From positions 121,429,543-121,493,542 of the forward strand of contig CM043960.1 of the NCBI GenBank assembly GCA_014529385.2: DNA of 64,000 nucleotides, written 5' to 3'. A model generated the notes under the pieces. The model searched no databases, was not told the DNA's origin, and was given only the letters and a program-made list of their open reading frames with translations. Both the position numbers and the translations under genes were made by a program. Below, piece after piece: positions 9,493-22,029 of the stretch (its first letter is position 1; each line of letters opens with the position of its first letter). The DNA is from Adiantum capillus-veneris (taxonomy: Eukaryota; Streptophyta; Polypodiopsida; Polypodiales; Pteridaceae).

Positions 9493-11068
9493 TGTAACAT
9501 TTAATGGCCTAAAATCTTATTTGTAGCGGAAATTAGCATGAACATAGTGGGCATTTCATTAGAATAGATTCCTAATGAGAATTACAAGAGTGCTTGGGTG
9601 GAGAGAGCAACAAAAAGCATAACACCTAGTTAGATAGCATCGACAATACTTTCAAAAGAGAGAGAGAGCAATTAAACTATTGACAACAGTTGAGGACCGG
9701 ATTTGCATGGAGCCAGTCCCCCCTCCAAAAGGCTTTGTATTATGGTTTCTCCCATCAAGAGAGACATTGTACAATACAATTCTTTGTGTTCCTTCAAGAC
9801 TAGCTAGTGCAATGAAGATGGAAGCTTCATACACCAAGCAAAACACTTAATCAAACACAACTTGAATTATCCCCGTTCTCAGACCCAAGACCTCACACAC
9901 CTTCGAAGATGGTGAGAGCTAGCAGGGTATGAGAGTAGATTGAGAGGAAAAAGAAGTATCTTACGAGAAAGAAGTACATCTCCTCACATAATCACTCATA
10001 TTAGCATAGCTTAGCTTAGTAATTAGCTTGGTAGAGAAGATGAGCATGCATTGAAGCTTGGCTCTTGGTTGGATTTGCATCCACATGCCAAGAGAGTGTT
10101 GATGTAGGCTTCTATCTCACAAGCTTGGAGTAGGTGATGAACTCTCCATTAAAGCTTGGGAGGAGATAGAGTGTTTTTCCTTCACACATGGTCAAGTGTG
10201 AGAGTGTGAGAGTGAATGCCCAGCAAAAATCAGCCCCCCCTCTCTCTTGGGCGAGCCCTAGCTGCTAAGTTAGGCTGGCTTTTTCCTCATTGGACCTCCC
10301 CAGGTCAAGCCAATAGGAATTAAGCAGCATAAGTGATAGCCTTCTAACATGTGTCCCCCTTTCCCCTTTTGTGAGAGCTTTAGATAATTAAATAATTAAA
10401 CTAAACTCTCATTGGACCCCTTTGCCTCCTGGCCAATAGGAATCAGGCAAGCCATGGGGCTTCTGAATGCTCATTGGACCCCTTGGGAGACTGCCCAATA
10501 GTCTTCTAGGACACTTAATTCTTATTGGTTTCTTTTATTAAATGTTTTTAAATTAATTAAACTAGATTTACTCTAGCTTAATTCTCATTGGTCCACTTCA
10601 AGGGTCTTCCAATAGGAATTGGGCACACCTTGTGGGCATCTGGCCTAGGGAGCTGACATGTGTCCCTCATTCCCTTTGTGTAAAGGGAGCCTGTGTGTGT
10701 GTGTGTGTGGTTTTCTCTCTCATCCCCTAGCTTTGGGGCTCGCCCCCTCCCATGTAGGGATGCAGAAAGACTTTTTGGGCACACACACTAAGCATCCAAT
10801 TTTCCCTAAGGTTGACCTTTGGACACAACCTTTGAATTTTGGAACCTTAGCATTTTGGAAGTCTTAATGGGCTGAACCTTAGGGTCTTTTTAGCCCGTTG
10901 TTTCACATGGCTCTTTTGCAGATGGCCCCCCCTTTGGATCCCTACTGTGGCCAGTCTGCTAACTTAACCAATATTCTAGCTTTTTCTCCCTTGGCACTTC
11001 CCCACATTAAATGATCAGTTTAATATGAGAAAATCATTTAGGAGAATTAGATATTGATTATTATGACA
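9493..11068 (-). repeat. E2 3' LTR
   Basis: 1576 bp, with plus-strand ends TGTAACATTT...ATTATTATGACA, that is TGTCA...TTACA on the element strand. Compared with the partner LTR it has one GGATCCCT-containing unit near 10935-10950 where the partner has two (a 22-bp difference), and one more TG unit near 10690. Confidence 0.95.
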
Positions 11069-11086
11069 TTACCTCTCTCTTGAAAT
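11069..11086 (-). other. E2 polypurine tract
   Basis: Element-strand ATTTCAAGAGAGAGGTAA directly abuts the 3' LTR. The same tract occurs in E5 (41540-41557), in E4 (52977-52994) and in altered form in E6 (from 56176). It is the expected start point for plus-strand DNA synthesis. Confidence 0.8.
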
Positions 11087-11429
11087 CATAGTCGTCCTCG
11101 ACTATGGTGTAGAGAAGATAAAGCATATGCATGAGTCCTTTTCTTAGCGGGTAGAGGATCCCTATGTTACCCTACGACATCATTCCATAATGGATGACTA
11201 GTCCATTTGGCGCTTGAGAGCCTGAGGCTGCCGCAAGCATGTCTGCACATTAGTCCTATCAGTCTTCCAATAGTAGAGTGACAAGCTCTACTTGGTGTTT
11301 GGGAGACGTCGTCTCCACAAACTTGATCTAAGCATGCATACTACTTTATTTTTGTGCACAAATAAAGAAAAAGAGAGTCTTATAAGACAAAAATTTTTGT
11401 TCATTTTTTTTAACATTTTGTACATTTGC

Positions 11430-14400
11430 TTACTCTTGGGAAGCATTGTAAGCATTGACAAGGTTTAGGTTATCCTTTAATTGTATGCCTTGCATCCATC
11501 TAGCATCTTCAAAAGGATAATTCTTAAACTTAATAAGATATCGTCTGATAGTCTTACCGCCTCTTAATACCTTGTCTTCATGTCGGAGAATGGACTCGGG
11601 CTGCAGCACCTCCTCGTGGTCCTCGATCTCCGGTGGGTCTTCAATAGTTGGTTCTTGAGGTGGCTCTCCTTTGTAAGGCTTTAAGAGGCTCACATGAAAA
11701 GCATTGTGTATGAGCCAATGATTGGGCAACTTAAGTTGATAGGCCATCTCATTGATTGGCCTAAGAATCTGGAAGGGACCATAGTACCTTTTTGCTAGTT
11801 TAGCATAGTACTTTTGGTGGCCCGTAGGATTCTTGCCCGTCGTGTGCCTTAAGCGAGCCTTGGGAAACTTTAACAAGACCCAATCGTTTTCTTTAAAGGC
11901 TTGGGCTCTTCTGTGCTTGTCAGCAGCAGCCTTTTGCCTTTGCTGTGAGATAGAGATAGCATCCTTAATCTTTTGGAAAGATTCTTGTAGGTCTCGGCTA
12001 TACTCATCTGCAGCGAAGATCTTCCCATGTACCTTAAGTAGCAAGGGACTTTTTGATCTTCCCTCAATTACCTCGAAAGGTGCTTTTCCTGTAGAAGTAT
12101 GTACAGTGTTATTGTAAGCATACTCTACTAAGGGTAAGTACTTCTCCCATTGGGATCTTTGATCTACTTCCGTTACATAGGCTTTTAGTAGATCGAGAAT
12201 AGTTAGGTTAGCTATTTCACTTTGGCCATCAGTTTGTGGATGATAGGCCGAAGAGAAGTTTAGCCTTGTTCCTAAATTCTCAAAGAGACCCTTCCAGAAA
12301 TTACTGGTCATTCTAGGATCTCTATCCGACACTATGGACATTGGCAAGCCATGGTACTTGAAAATTTGTGAAATGAAGAGGGTTGCCATTTGATGGGCTT
12401 TGATAGTCTTTTTGACAGGTATAAAATGAGCTTGTTTACTGAACCTGTCTACTATCGTCCATATTCCCGTATTCCCATGGATAGACTTAGGCAATCCAAA
12501 GATAAAATCCATGGATATGCTCTCCCACGGTGAATTAGGAATTGGCAAGGGTTGAAGCAATCCAAGTTGCTTCCCTCTATCAAATTTTGTCTTTTGACAT
12601 ACCACACATTTGGAAACATACTCATGTATGTTCACTTTCATGGTAGGCCAATAGAAATATGTTTCAATTCCCTTTAGGGTAGACTGAATCCCTCTATGCC
12701 CCGCATATGGGGGAGCATGAGATTCATACATTACTTTCTCACGTAGTGAGTTAGTAACGCATAGTCTATTGCCATAGAGAAGATAACCATCTTGTAAAGT
12801 AAATGGTTCTTCTTTCTTCCCTAAGGCAAGGGCTGAAATCACATCTCTAAAATCGGGATCAATAGCATACTCATCTATCATTAAAGATAGATCATTGTGA
12901 GTTGCTATGGAAACCGCATTCACTCTCGGTCGTCTTGAGAGTGCATCGGCTACTTGATTATGCTTGCCAGCAATGTGAGCAATATGAAAATGAAATTGCG
13001 AAAGGAAATTTGCCCACCTCATTTGTTTGTCGGAGAGCTTGGTCTGCGTCATGAAGTACTTAAGACTTTGGTGATCCGTTCGCAGAATGAAAGGAGTCCC
13101 CAATAAATAGTGCTTCCATGAGTCTAAGGCATGTAGAACTGCAAGGAGTTCTTTTTCGTATATGCCTAGAGCTTGCTCAACAGGTCGAGCCTTCGACTCT
13201 CATAGCCTATGGCGTGCCCTTCTTGGAGCAAAACAGCCCCAAGGCAATCACCACAAGCATCACATTGGACCTCAAATGGTTTTGAGAGATCCGGTAGTGT
13301 AAGCACAGGTTGAGAGATAAGCTTTTCTTTAAGCTTTTCGAAAGCATTGTTCTCCTTAGCAGACCACATATACCTAACATTTTTCTTTGTTAGGTCATGT
13401 AATGGTCCCGCAATTTGTGAGAACTTTTCTATGAAGCGTCTATAGTATGCACACATACCTATAAAGCTTCTTAGTTCATGAAGATTCCTTGGTTTAGGCC
13501 ATCCTTTTATTACCTCTAACTTGGATGGATCCATTTGGATTCCATCTTGAGAGATAATGTGACCTAAATATTGAATCTCTTGCAAGAAAAATTCACTTTT
13601 CTTTCGATTAACATAAAGTTTATTCTCTCTTAAAACTTGAAATATTACCTGGAGGTGTTGCTTATGTTCCTCTAATGAATTAGAGTAGATGATAATATCA
13701 TCAAAGAACACTCCAGTGAAGGTTCGATGAGGTCTGAACAGCTTCTCCATCAAGCGGTTAAATGTGGCTGGTGCATTAGTCAAGCCAAAAGGCATGACAA
13801 TGTATTCGTAAAGACCAAATGTAGTACGAAATGCGGTCTTTACAATGTCTTGATCAACTATCCTTATTTGATGATAGCCACTTTTTAGGTCAATCCTACT
13901 GAAGTAGGTCGATCCTTGTAGCTTATCAAATAGGTCTTCTACCCGTGGAACGGGAAACCTATTCTTGATAGTGATCCTATTTAGTGCTCTATAGTCGACA
14001 CACATACGATATGTGCCGTCTTTCTTTTGCACTAATAGCACAGGTGAGCAAAATGGAGATGAGCTAGGCCTAACCATGCCCTTCTCAATTAACTCATGCA
14101 CTTGCCGCATAATCTCCTCTTGTTGAGCTTGAGAAACTCTATAAGGAGGTTTATTAGGCGGTGAACTTCCTGGAAGAAGTTCAATTGCATGGTCGTCATT
14201 ACCTCGTTTAGGAGGTAGCTCACAAGGGATGTCGTCAATAAAGACATCTTGAAACCCCTTGAGAAAATTGGATAACTCTAATTCCTTTTGGTTGCTTTTA
14301 TTTTCTTTTGCTAAAGCATTAGGTTCATTTTGAGAATCTTTAACAAAAATCATGTACACGGAAATAGAGCTCTTTATTGACTTGTTGAAAGCTGGTGTAT

Positions 14401-16382
14401 GTACAATGGGGATGGTGTTACCCATCTCCCTAGCATCTATATACATGTCCTTTTCCCTGAACTTAAAGGAGATTCTCCTTTCAGGAAATTTAACATGGGC
14501 AGCCAAACGGTCAAACCATGGTGCCCCTAGGATTACATCCTCATGCTTGAGAGGAGAGATAAAGAAATCCTCTTTGTCCACATAGCCTTGGACATGAAGC
14601 CTCAATTTCCCGATTAAGGGAGTGACTGAAGCTTCTTGCCCCTTGAAGGCACTGTCTGCGGGTAGGATATCTCCCATCTCGTAGGATTGTATGCCTAGCT
14701 TGGTGGCTAACTCCATAGATATGAAATTGTGAGTAGAACCAGGGTCAAAGAGAATAAAAGCATCATGTTCTCTTACCTTTCCCCAAGCATGGCATAGAGG
14801 AGATCCTTTGTGGTGAGTTTGGTGAATCTCCTCCTCTTGGATTTCAACCAAAGAAGCTCTAGGAGGATCTTGGCGGTTGTTCTTTTGGGGACAAGCGCGG
14901 TACGCATGCCCTTGTTCGCCGCACTTGAAACACCGGTTATCTTTACGATAACGCTCAAGCTCTTCAGGAGAGAGTTTATTCTTTCCTTTGTAAACTCCCT
15001 TCTCTTTAGCTTTGTTGGAATTGCCCTTAGGAGACTTTTGGACATTGTCCTTCCCCTTAGGCTCATTGGAACCTTTGTTTTCCGGGGGCTTATTATTTCT
15101 TTTAACCCCCGTTTGGATATTGATTCGCGAGGCCACCATAGTATGGTGTATTACCGCCGATATGGTACGTGGCCTTTGGGAGTTGACATACTCCGCCATT
15201 TCTTCGGTTAAGCCCGCACAAAATTGTTGCTTTTGCTCTCCAAAATCCAACTTTTTGAAGACAGTGGCTTTGAGTTGTAGGTCCCAAAACTTGTCTACAT
15301 ATTTGTGGATGGATTCATTGGGAGAGAGCTTTAAGCTTCGCCATTCGGTGAGTACTTTGTCTTTGGCATCGGTGGCCAAAAACTGCTTCATAATGGAAGC
15401 TCTTAAAGCCTTCCATGTTCGTGGAGCTTCACCGTTGGCTCGTAGGCTAGTAGACCACCATTGTCTGGCGGACTTTTGAAAGTGCATAGCTACATGGCGT
15501 AGCTTAGAGGACTCCGTGAAGCCCTCATCTCCAAACGCCGCATCGAATTGCTGGATAAAGGCCAAAACTTTGTCTGTAGCACCGAAGGTGCCATCATAGG
15601 TAAGGAAAGAGATGCTCTTCCCTCCCTCTTTGAATTTCTTCAACTTGGACGACCTCTTCCATGCGGCATAGGATTTCCTATGGCCTCTTCTTTTTGATGG
15701 TTCAAAAGTTGCACCATCACTTTCTTCAGAAGATGAAGAATTTGAAGAAGGTGGAGAAGAGGGTGACCTCTTTCTCGCCTTTTTCTTGTCTTGATCTTTG
15801 CCGTCTTCACCATAGCTTTCATAAGAGGAAGAGGATAAAGAAGATGGAGAAGAGGGTGTCCTCTTTCTCGCCTTTTTCTTCTCTTGATTTTTATCATCCC
15901 TCTTTGAATTATGGCGTGGAGAAGAGTGTGATGGTCTTCTCCGCTTTGGTGGTGATGGAGAGCGTTTAGCCCGCCGTCTTCGTGGAGCCATCTCCGCCGA
16001 GGTGGCGGGAGACTCGCTTCTTTCTCGTTCCTTCGGTGGAGGCTCTTGAGTTCTCCTTTGGGAAGGAGATGCATCATCAAGAAGTAAGTTCTTGAGCCCT
16101 TCATATGGATTCTCTTCTTCTTCCCGAATCGGAGAGAGACCTCTTTTGGTAGTCTCACAAGGAGGCTTCCTAGGTGTTCTCTCGTCATGGTGATGAGAGC
16201 TGGAGAATCCCGTGAGCACGGAGCTGCCGTTGCACTTCACTTTGGAGAGATGGATTGCCCATGGCTTGTTGAAGCCTAGAAACAAGATAATTAACAAGCA
16301 TTGAAGCATCATTAGTAGCTTGCTCATGAGCAAAATCAAAGTTATCAACATTAATTTCACTCTCTTTAATATTGTCAGCCAT
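11430..16382 (-). pseudogene. gag-pol: E2 Gag-Pol polyprotein, broken by two frameshifts
   Basis: The start ATG at 16382 (MADNIKESEINVDNFDF) opens a 65-codon frame. Near 16195 an extra base, judged against E5, moves reading to the long frame. That frame gives Arg/Ser repeats, a Gag capsid-like region (MHFQKSARQWWS), the CCHC knuckle CFKCGEQGHAYRAC (about 14893-14936), protease FDPGSTHNFIS (about 14725-14755), RT with MPFGLTNAPATFNRL and VFFDDIIIYS (about 13690-13715), and YLGHIISQDG. At about 13183 one G is missing compared with E5, shifting into the RNase H/integrase frame: GKHNQVADALSRRP, the zinc-binding HAPPYAGH...CVVC, the DDE residues in SMDFIFGLP, VSDRDPRMTS and HPQTDGQSE, the LLKFPKARLRHT region, and the chromodomain-like YLIKFKNYPFEDARWMQG before the stop at 11430. 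Apart from the two indels every domain looks intact. Confidence 0.92.
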
Positions 16383-16786
16383 TCTAACAATTTTTAGGTG
16401 TAAACTTTTTAGGTGTACTTTGGCACTTCAAGCCCTAGTTGCTACTCCTCTTTACCCCTTTAGAAAAAGCACTCAAGCTACTGTACCCGCGGCTCGAATA
16501 CCATTAATTGCAAGGAATAGAAGAGAGGGTCTTTCGACACCAAAACAGCACCGGCTCCTGTCAAGCTTCTAATAGCTCAATAGTGGTTAAGCCGTAGGCA
16601 AGCCCCGTAGGACTCCACTATTAAGACCATAGCTCTCGACGGTGATACCCCGTTAACTGCACAAAGGCAGGCGCACTGCAAGGCTGAAAAATCCCTATTC
16701 TACTTACTCACAGGCAATTAATAATACCAACCATTTGTAGCTAGCTTGAGGACCTCCCTTCTTGAGCAAGAAAAGAGAAACCTTGA
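16383..16786 (-). other. E2 leader between PBS and gag
   Basis: About 400 bp without a long frame. It is conserved in E5 (46777-47168) and recognisable in E1. It is likely an untranslated leader with packaging signals, by position only. Confidence 0.6.
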
Positions 16787-16798
16787 GCTCTGATACCA
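16787..16798 (-). other. E2 primer binding site (initiator tRNA-Met)
   Basis: Element-strand TGGTATCAGAGC, 12 bases complementary to the 3' end of plant initiator tRNA-Met, one base inside the 5' LTR. Confidence 0.92.
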
Positions 16799-16799
16799 A

Positions 16800-18395
16800 T
16801 GTAACATTTAATGGCCTAAAATCTTATTTGTAGCGGAAATTAGCATGAACATAGTGGGCATTTCATTAGAATAGATTCCTAATGAGAATTACAAGAGTGC
16901 TTGGGTGGAGAGAGCAACAAAAAGCATAACACCTAGTTAGATAGCATCGACAATACTTTCAAAAGAGAGAGAGAGCAATTAAACTATTGACAACAGTTGA
17001 GGACCGGATTTGCATGGAGCCAGTCCCCCCTCCAAAAGGCTTTGTATTATGGTTTCTCCCATCAAGAGAGACATTGTACAATACAATTCTTTGTGTTCCT
17101 TCAAGACTAGCTAGTGCAATGAAGATGGAAGCTTCATACACCAAGCAAAACACTTAATCAAACACAACTTGAATTATCCCCGTTCTCAGACCCAAGACCT
17201 CACACACCTTCGAAGATGGTGAGAGCTAGCAGGGTATGAGAGTAGATTGAGAGGAAAAAGAAGTATCTTACGAGAAAGAAGTACATCTCCTCACATAATC
17301 ACTCATATTAGTATAGCTTAGCTTAGTAATTAGCTTGGTAGAGAAGATGAGCATGCATTGAAGCTTGGCTCTTGGTTGGATTTGCATCCACATGCCAAGA
17401 GAGTGTTGATGTAGGCTTCTATCTCACAAGCTTGGAGTAGGTGATGAGCTCTCCATTAAAGCTTGGGAGGAGATAGAGTGTTTTTCCTTCACACATGGTC
17501 AAGTGTGAGAGTGTGAGAGTGAATGCCCAGCAAAAATCAGCCCCCCCTCTCTCTTGGGCGAGCCCTAGCTGCTAAGTTAGGCTGGCTTTTTCCTCATTGG
17601 ACCTCCCCAGGTCAAGCCAATAGGAATTAAGCAGCATAAGTGATAGCCTTCTAACATGTGTCCCCCTTTCCCCTTTTGTGAGAGCTTTAGATAATTAAAT
17701 AATTAAACTAAACTCTCATTGGACCCCTTTGCCTCCTGGCCAATAGGAATCAGGCAAGCCATGGGGCTTCTGAATGCTCATTGGACCCCTTGGGAGACTG
17801 CCCAATAGTCTTTTAGGACACTTAATTCTTATTGGTTTCTTTTATTAAATGTTTTTAAATTAATTAAACTAGATTTACTCTAGCTTAATTCTCATTGGTC
17901 CACTTCAAGGGTCTTCCAATAGGAATTGGGCACACCTTGTGGGCATCTGGCCTAGGGAGCTGACATGTGTCCCTCATTCCCTTTGTGTAAAGGGAGCCTG
18001 TGTGTGTGTGTGTGGTTTTCTCTCTCATCCCCTAGCTTTGGGGCTCGCCCCCTCCCATGTAGGGATGCAGAAAGACTTTTTGGGCACACACACTAAGCAT
18101 CCAATTTTCCCTAAGGTTGACCTTTGGACACAACCTTTGAATTTTGGAACCTTAGCATTTTGGAAGTCTTAATGGGCTGAACCTTAGGGTCTTTTTAGCC
18201 CGTTGTTTCACATGGCTCTTTTGCAGATGGCCCCCCCTTTGGATCCCTATTTTCCCTCCTTTGGATCCCTACTGTGGCCAGTCTGCTAACTTAACCAATA
18301 TTCTAGCTTTTTCTCCCTTGGCACTTCCCCACATTAAATGATCAGTTTAATATGAGAAAATCATTTAGGAGAATTAGATATTGATTATTATGACA
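16800..18395 (-). repeat. E2 5' LTR
   Basis: 1596 bp, TG...CA ends, over 99% identical by eye to 9493-11068. Its four to five ATTGG...CCAAT modules lie at about 17595-17925 and a (TG)n at about 17998-18015. Confidence 0.95.
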
Positions 18396-18400
18396 AAAAC

Positions 18401-19182
18401 CTTCTCCTTAAGCAAGCCTAACCTCCTTGATTTAAGGGAAATGGGGCTAAGCTAGAGCGTGATGTTGAGGTTTGGATTGAGGCAATGCAAGATTATTTTG
18501 AAGCTGCAGGGACTCAACTTGTAAATCAAACAATGCTTGAAATATTCCATCTCACGGAAGATGGTGGAAGCAACACTGCAAGGATTTGGGTGTTTTGGGG
18601 TCTTCTCAATCTTGAGAAGATATCAAAACTTCTTTTACGAGACGCTATCTTCCACCAGCTCATAAAGAGATCAAAATGAATGAAATTTTTCCCCTTCTCC
18701 AACTATCTTTAACAGTTAAGGAGTATTACTCAAAGTTCGTTACCCTAAGAAGATATCCTTCCAAGATGTCCCTTGAACAACAAGTAGCACGATTTTCTCA
18801 AGGGCTCAATGAACCATTAAAATTTTTTCTTGAAGCCCATAGACCAACATCTTTGCAAGATGCTCTACTACAAGCAAAGTCTTCAGCCGCATTCATTTAG
18901 AAGACCAACCAAGGAAGACAAAACTATATGGAAAAGAGAGCTAGATTGAATGGTTGGAACAATAGGACACCCAACTTCACTTACCAAAATCAACCTATAG
19001 TAGTTGCAAGTACATCCATTGAATTTCCAAATGTGCAATGTTTTGAATGCCACAAGTATGGACATCATAGGAATTATTGTCCAAAGGAAGTTTGTGCTTC
19101 TGGTGCTAATAGAGTTCCCTTACCTACAAATGGAAAAGGTCAACCAAATTTTGGTGGAGAATGTGGAAGAGGAAATAGAGGT
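18401..19182 (+). pseudogene. gag: EX: Ty3/gypsy-type gag fragment with zinc knuckle, left part
   Basis: Translated pieces read WIEAMQDYFEAAGTQ, then LTVKEYYSKFVTLRRYP and VARFSQGLNEPLKFFLEAH, the layout of plant gypsy Gag capsid domains. A CCHC knuckle CFECHKYGHHRNYC follows at about 19037-19080. Frame changes and a stop after AAFI (18898-18900) break it. It is a different family from E1/E2. It is cut at 19182 by E3 and resumes after E3 at 29508 or 29513. The left end abuts the E2 target duplication. Confidence 0.75.
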
Positions 19183-20095
19183 TGTTAATTGAGTCAATGT
19201 CAGTTAACAGAAGCTGTTAAACACCAAAGACGTACAGATGCACATCGAGGATGAATGCAAAGAAGCAGTAAAGATTGGAGTTACACATTTTTTCACGTTT
19301 TCCCAAAATGGTAATGTATTGTAAAATCCCGATCTATTTCAAGCCATTGTAATATTTCTAATGTGTTACGGGCTCAATGGGAGTTCCAAGTTGTAAAGAA
19401 TAGATCACTTTTTGTGCCTAGGTTGCAGATTCAGTAAGTGGTGATCCCTAAAGGCCTTGGGCGCCTGGACATTGCATATTTTTAACCTAGGTATATAAGG
19501 CAGTGTGTTAAAGAAATTAGGGTTCTCAAGTCATTTGTTGAGAGCACTCTTCTTGAGGTGTGTGGCTATAGAGTCCTTGAGCTTCTCCTTGCTCATGAGA
19601 CTTGATTAACACTAATCAATGATTCATTCTCTCTCACTATGCCTCTCTCTTACTTTTTATGATTGCCTATGATGCTTAGATTAACTAGATCTTAACTAAT
19701 TAGTGCTTATCCCTCTCTAATCTTGTGTGATTGCCCTATTTTGCTTGTGTGTGCAGGTAGGTTTGATTGGAGTGTGGTGCTCGATAGATCTATGTGTGTG
19801 TGCTTGCGATTAGTGTGTTGCATGATAGGATAAGTGTTGTGTACGTCTTGCAATCGGAGTGTGTGTGATTGGGTTGATTAGAGGTGAAGAGAAGTGGATA
19901 TGGAGATTGTCCTTCATTGAGGCTTTGCTCCTCCATAGGCCGAGAAGCTCACCTCGTAGAGTTAACCATTTGTGTTGCCATGATTAGCTCACTCAGACCG
20001 TGTGAGTGTTTCCATGCCCTAGCCGGGTAGCTCATCCCTCCGGATTGATAGTTTTGTTGGTCATTGGAGCTATTGCAACGATGGGACCCCCAACA
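19183..20095 (+). repeat. E3 5' LTR
   Basis: 913 bp. TGTTAATTGAG start, GACCCCCAACA end. It aligns with 28546-29507, 57964-58828 and 59451-59821. A TATATAAGG element lies at about 19493-19501 and is a plausible TATA box; the same element occurs in the other two promoter-containing copies (about 28855 and 58214). Confidence 0.9.
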
Positions 20096-20097
20096 TT

Positions 20098-20110
20098 TGG
20101 CGCCGTTGCC
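20098..20110 (+). other. E3 primer binding site
   Basis: TGGCGCCGTTGCC starts two bases after the LTR. This sequence type occurs as the PBS of several plant gypsy lineages of the Tat/Athila kind and is complementary to a tRNA 3' end (Asp type, from memory). E7 keeps TGGCGCCGTTG at 59824-59834. Confidence 0.75.
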
Positions 20111-21937
20111 AGGGACGATGGCCTATGCTAATGTAATTGTGGCATAAACGAATGCGTTCCCTCACTAATTTCACTTATGTATTTATATTTTTGTGGATTT
20201 TGAATGTGTGTGCATGAAGCATTGTGTTCATAATTCACTAATGTGTGACCATATTTTGCCAATTGTGTGTTTATACACTCTAATTTCTCACTAACCCCTT
20301 GCTAATTTGACTAATTTTTGCTAACTTACTAATGTGCTATGAAGGATTGGAACATTCGACCATTCAATTGAGCTTCAATGGAAAGGTAATTAAGGTGGTA
20401 TTCTCAACCTCCCTACAATCTAGAGATGTGTAGAATTCTGTAGATATCCCACCAAGATGCAATGTAATGCTATGCTATGTTGATGCAATGCAATGTGATG
20501 TTAGGGTTGAAAATTTTGCGATTTTTCATTTTCACGCCGTCGTAATGCTGAAATTTTTAAGAATTGGCGGCGCATGAATTTGATAAGTTTCAATTGTTAA
20601 TTGATGAATGTGTGTTGCTAATTGGGTGCCTAATCGAGTTAATTGCATGCTTGGATGGTCAATTTTAGGTGTGTGTGCACTAAAATCAAGTGTGTGTGTG
20701 CACTATTTTGCCCATGTTTGAGCACCTAGAAATCAATGTGTGCATTGTGATTTTTCAATTGTGATGATTGATATGTGTTGTGCACATGCCCAACTAATGA
20801 TTTGTGAAGTCACATTGCAAATCCGACAAATTTAACCCTTTTGTGTGCGCACCTAAAGATTGGTAAAAATTGCCACTTTTTTAGTGTGTGTGTGTGTGTG
20901 TGTGAGTGTGCCTAAAAAGTGTTTAAATTTACATGGTTGATTCAATATTTTGATTGCATAATTAATGTGATGATGAAATGATGTGTTTTGTGCTCAAAAC
21001 ATTGATTTACACACTCTAATTGCGTCAATTTTTGACCTATTTTTGTCGGTAATTTTGCCAGTTTAATTGCCTATCCTTGAATTTATTGATAAAATTGTTG
21101 GCAATTGAATTGATGTGATTTTGGCAATTTTATTTGGCTACACCATTCCCCAATGTGTGGAGAATGTTTAGAAAATTTTTGAGTATTTTTCGGATAATTT
21201 TTGTAATTTTTGGCAATTTTTTGCTAGTTTTTGCATTAATTTTTGGATAATTCCATTAAAAATTTATTTTGCAATCTTTACGAGTTATTTTGTGTGTGCG
21301 TATTTACAGCATCATATTATTCGCATCTGTGCCCTCCGTTTTCAATTTTTGAGCGTTTTGCTATTTCCAGGGGTAGGGTTGATATTTGTGTTGTAAATCG
21401 TATTTTCGATAATATCTGCTATTTTCGGTGTGCTTTTGCGTGTCGGAAATTATCCATTGTGATTTTTGGGATTTTCTGGTGATTTTTTTGGAGTTTTGGT
21501 TAATTTTTGGCATTTTTGAAAATAAAAAAGTTCAAAAAAATAAAAAAGGGAAAGCCGGGCTCCCGCCGTGCCTTATGGCACATAAAATTCTCCGTCAGGT
21601 AAATCTTTCTGGTCTCTCGGGATAGTTTCCTTCAACGTTAGAAAATAAAATTAAAAAAAATCTTCTTCTTTTTCCTCTACTGTCCGCTCTCGTTTCGTTC
21701 CGCGTGACCACACCAATGTATTTTTACCGGTTGAAATCCTAAAAATCCCGGTTAGATTTTGAGCTTGCCTTGAAGAAAACCAAGAATTTTCACAAGTCTA
21801 GTGTGATTACCGGCAAAAGCTTCGAATTTTGACCTAAAAACCGGGAGAGCTTCGAGCTTGCCCTTATTTTCTCACGTGAACCCTCCCTCTCTCTCTCTCT
21901 CTAGTCTCATTCTCTCTCTAACTCTCACTTACACACA

Positions 21938-22029
<92 letters not shown>

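Larger units (their letters stand above)
9493..18395 (-). mobile_element. E2: complete Ty3/gypsy chromovirus, 8.9 kb
   Basis: It runs right to left: 5' LTR 16800-18395, PBS 16787-16798, gag-pol 16382-11430, polypurine tract 11086-11069, 3' LTR 9493-11068. A perfect 5-bp target duplication AAAAC lies at 9488-9492 and 18396-18400. The LTRs differ by only a few substitutions, one TG unit and one 22-bp length difference, so the insertion is recent. Pol order is protease, RT, RNase H, integrase, then a C-terminal chromodomain, as in chromoviruses. Gag-pol carries at least two frameshifts, so this copy is not autonomous as read. Confidence 0.95.

Noticed and set aside
10578..10867. LTR frames with Cys-Val repeats
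   Set aside because: They result from the (TG)n tract in the LTR.
14352..16188. Plus-strand and alternative-frame open frames across E2 gag-pol, and their equivalents in E1 and E5
   Set aside because: They are shadows of the minus-strand polyprotein; the conserved domains are all in the minus-strand frames.
16185..16390. Programmed frameshift between the Gag N-terminus and the main frame in E2
   Set aside because: E5 keeps the hinge in one frame and the break differs in each copy, so random indels explain it better.
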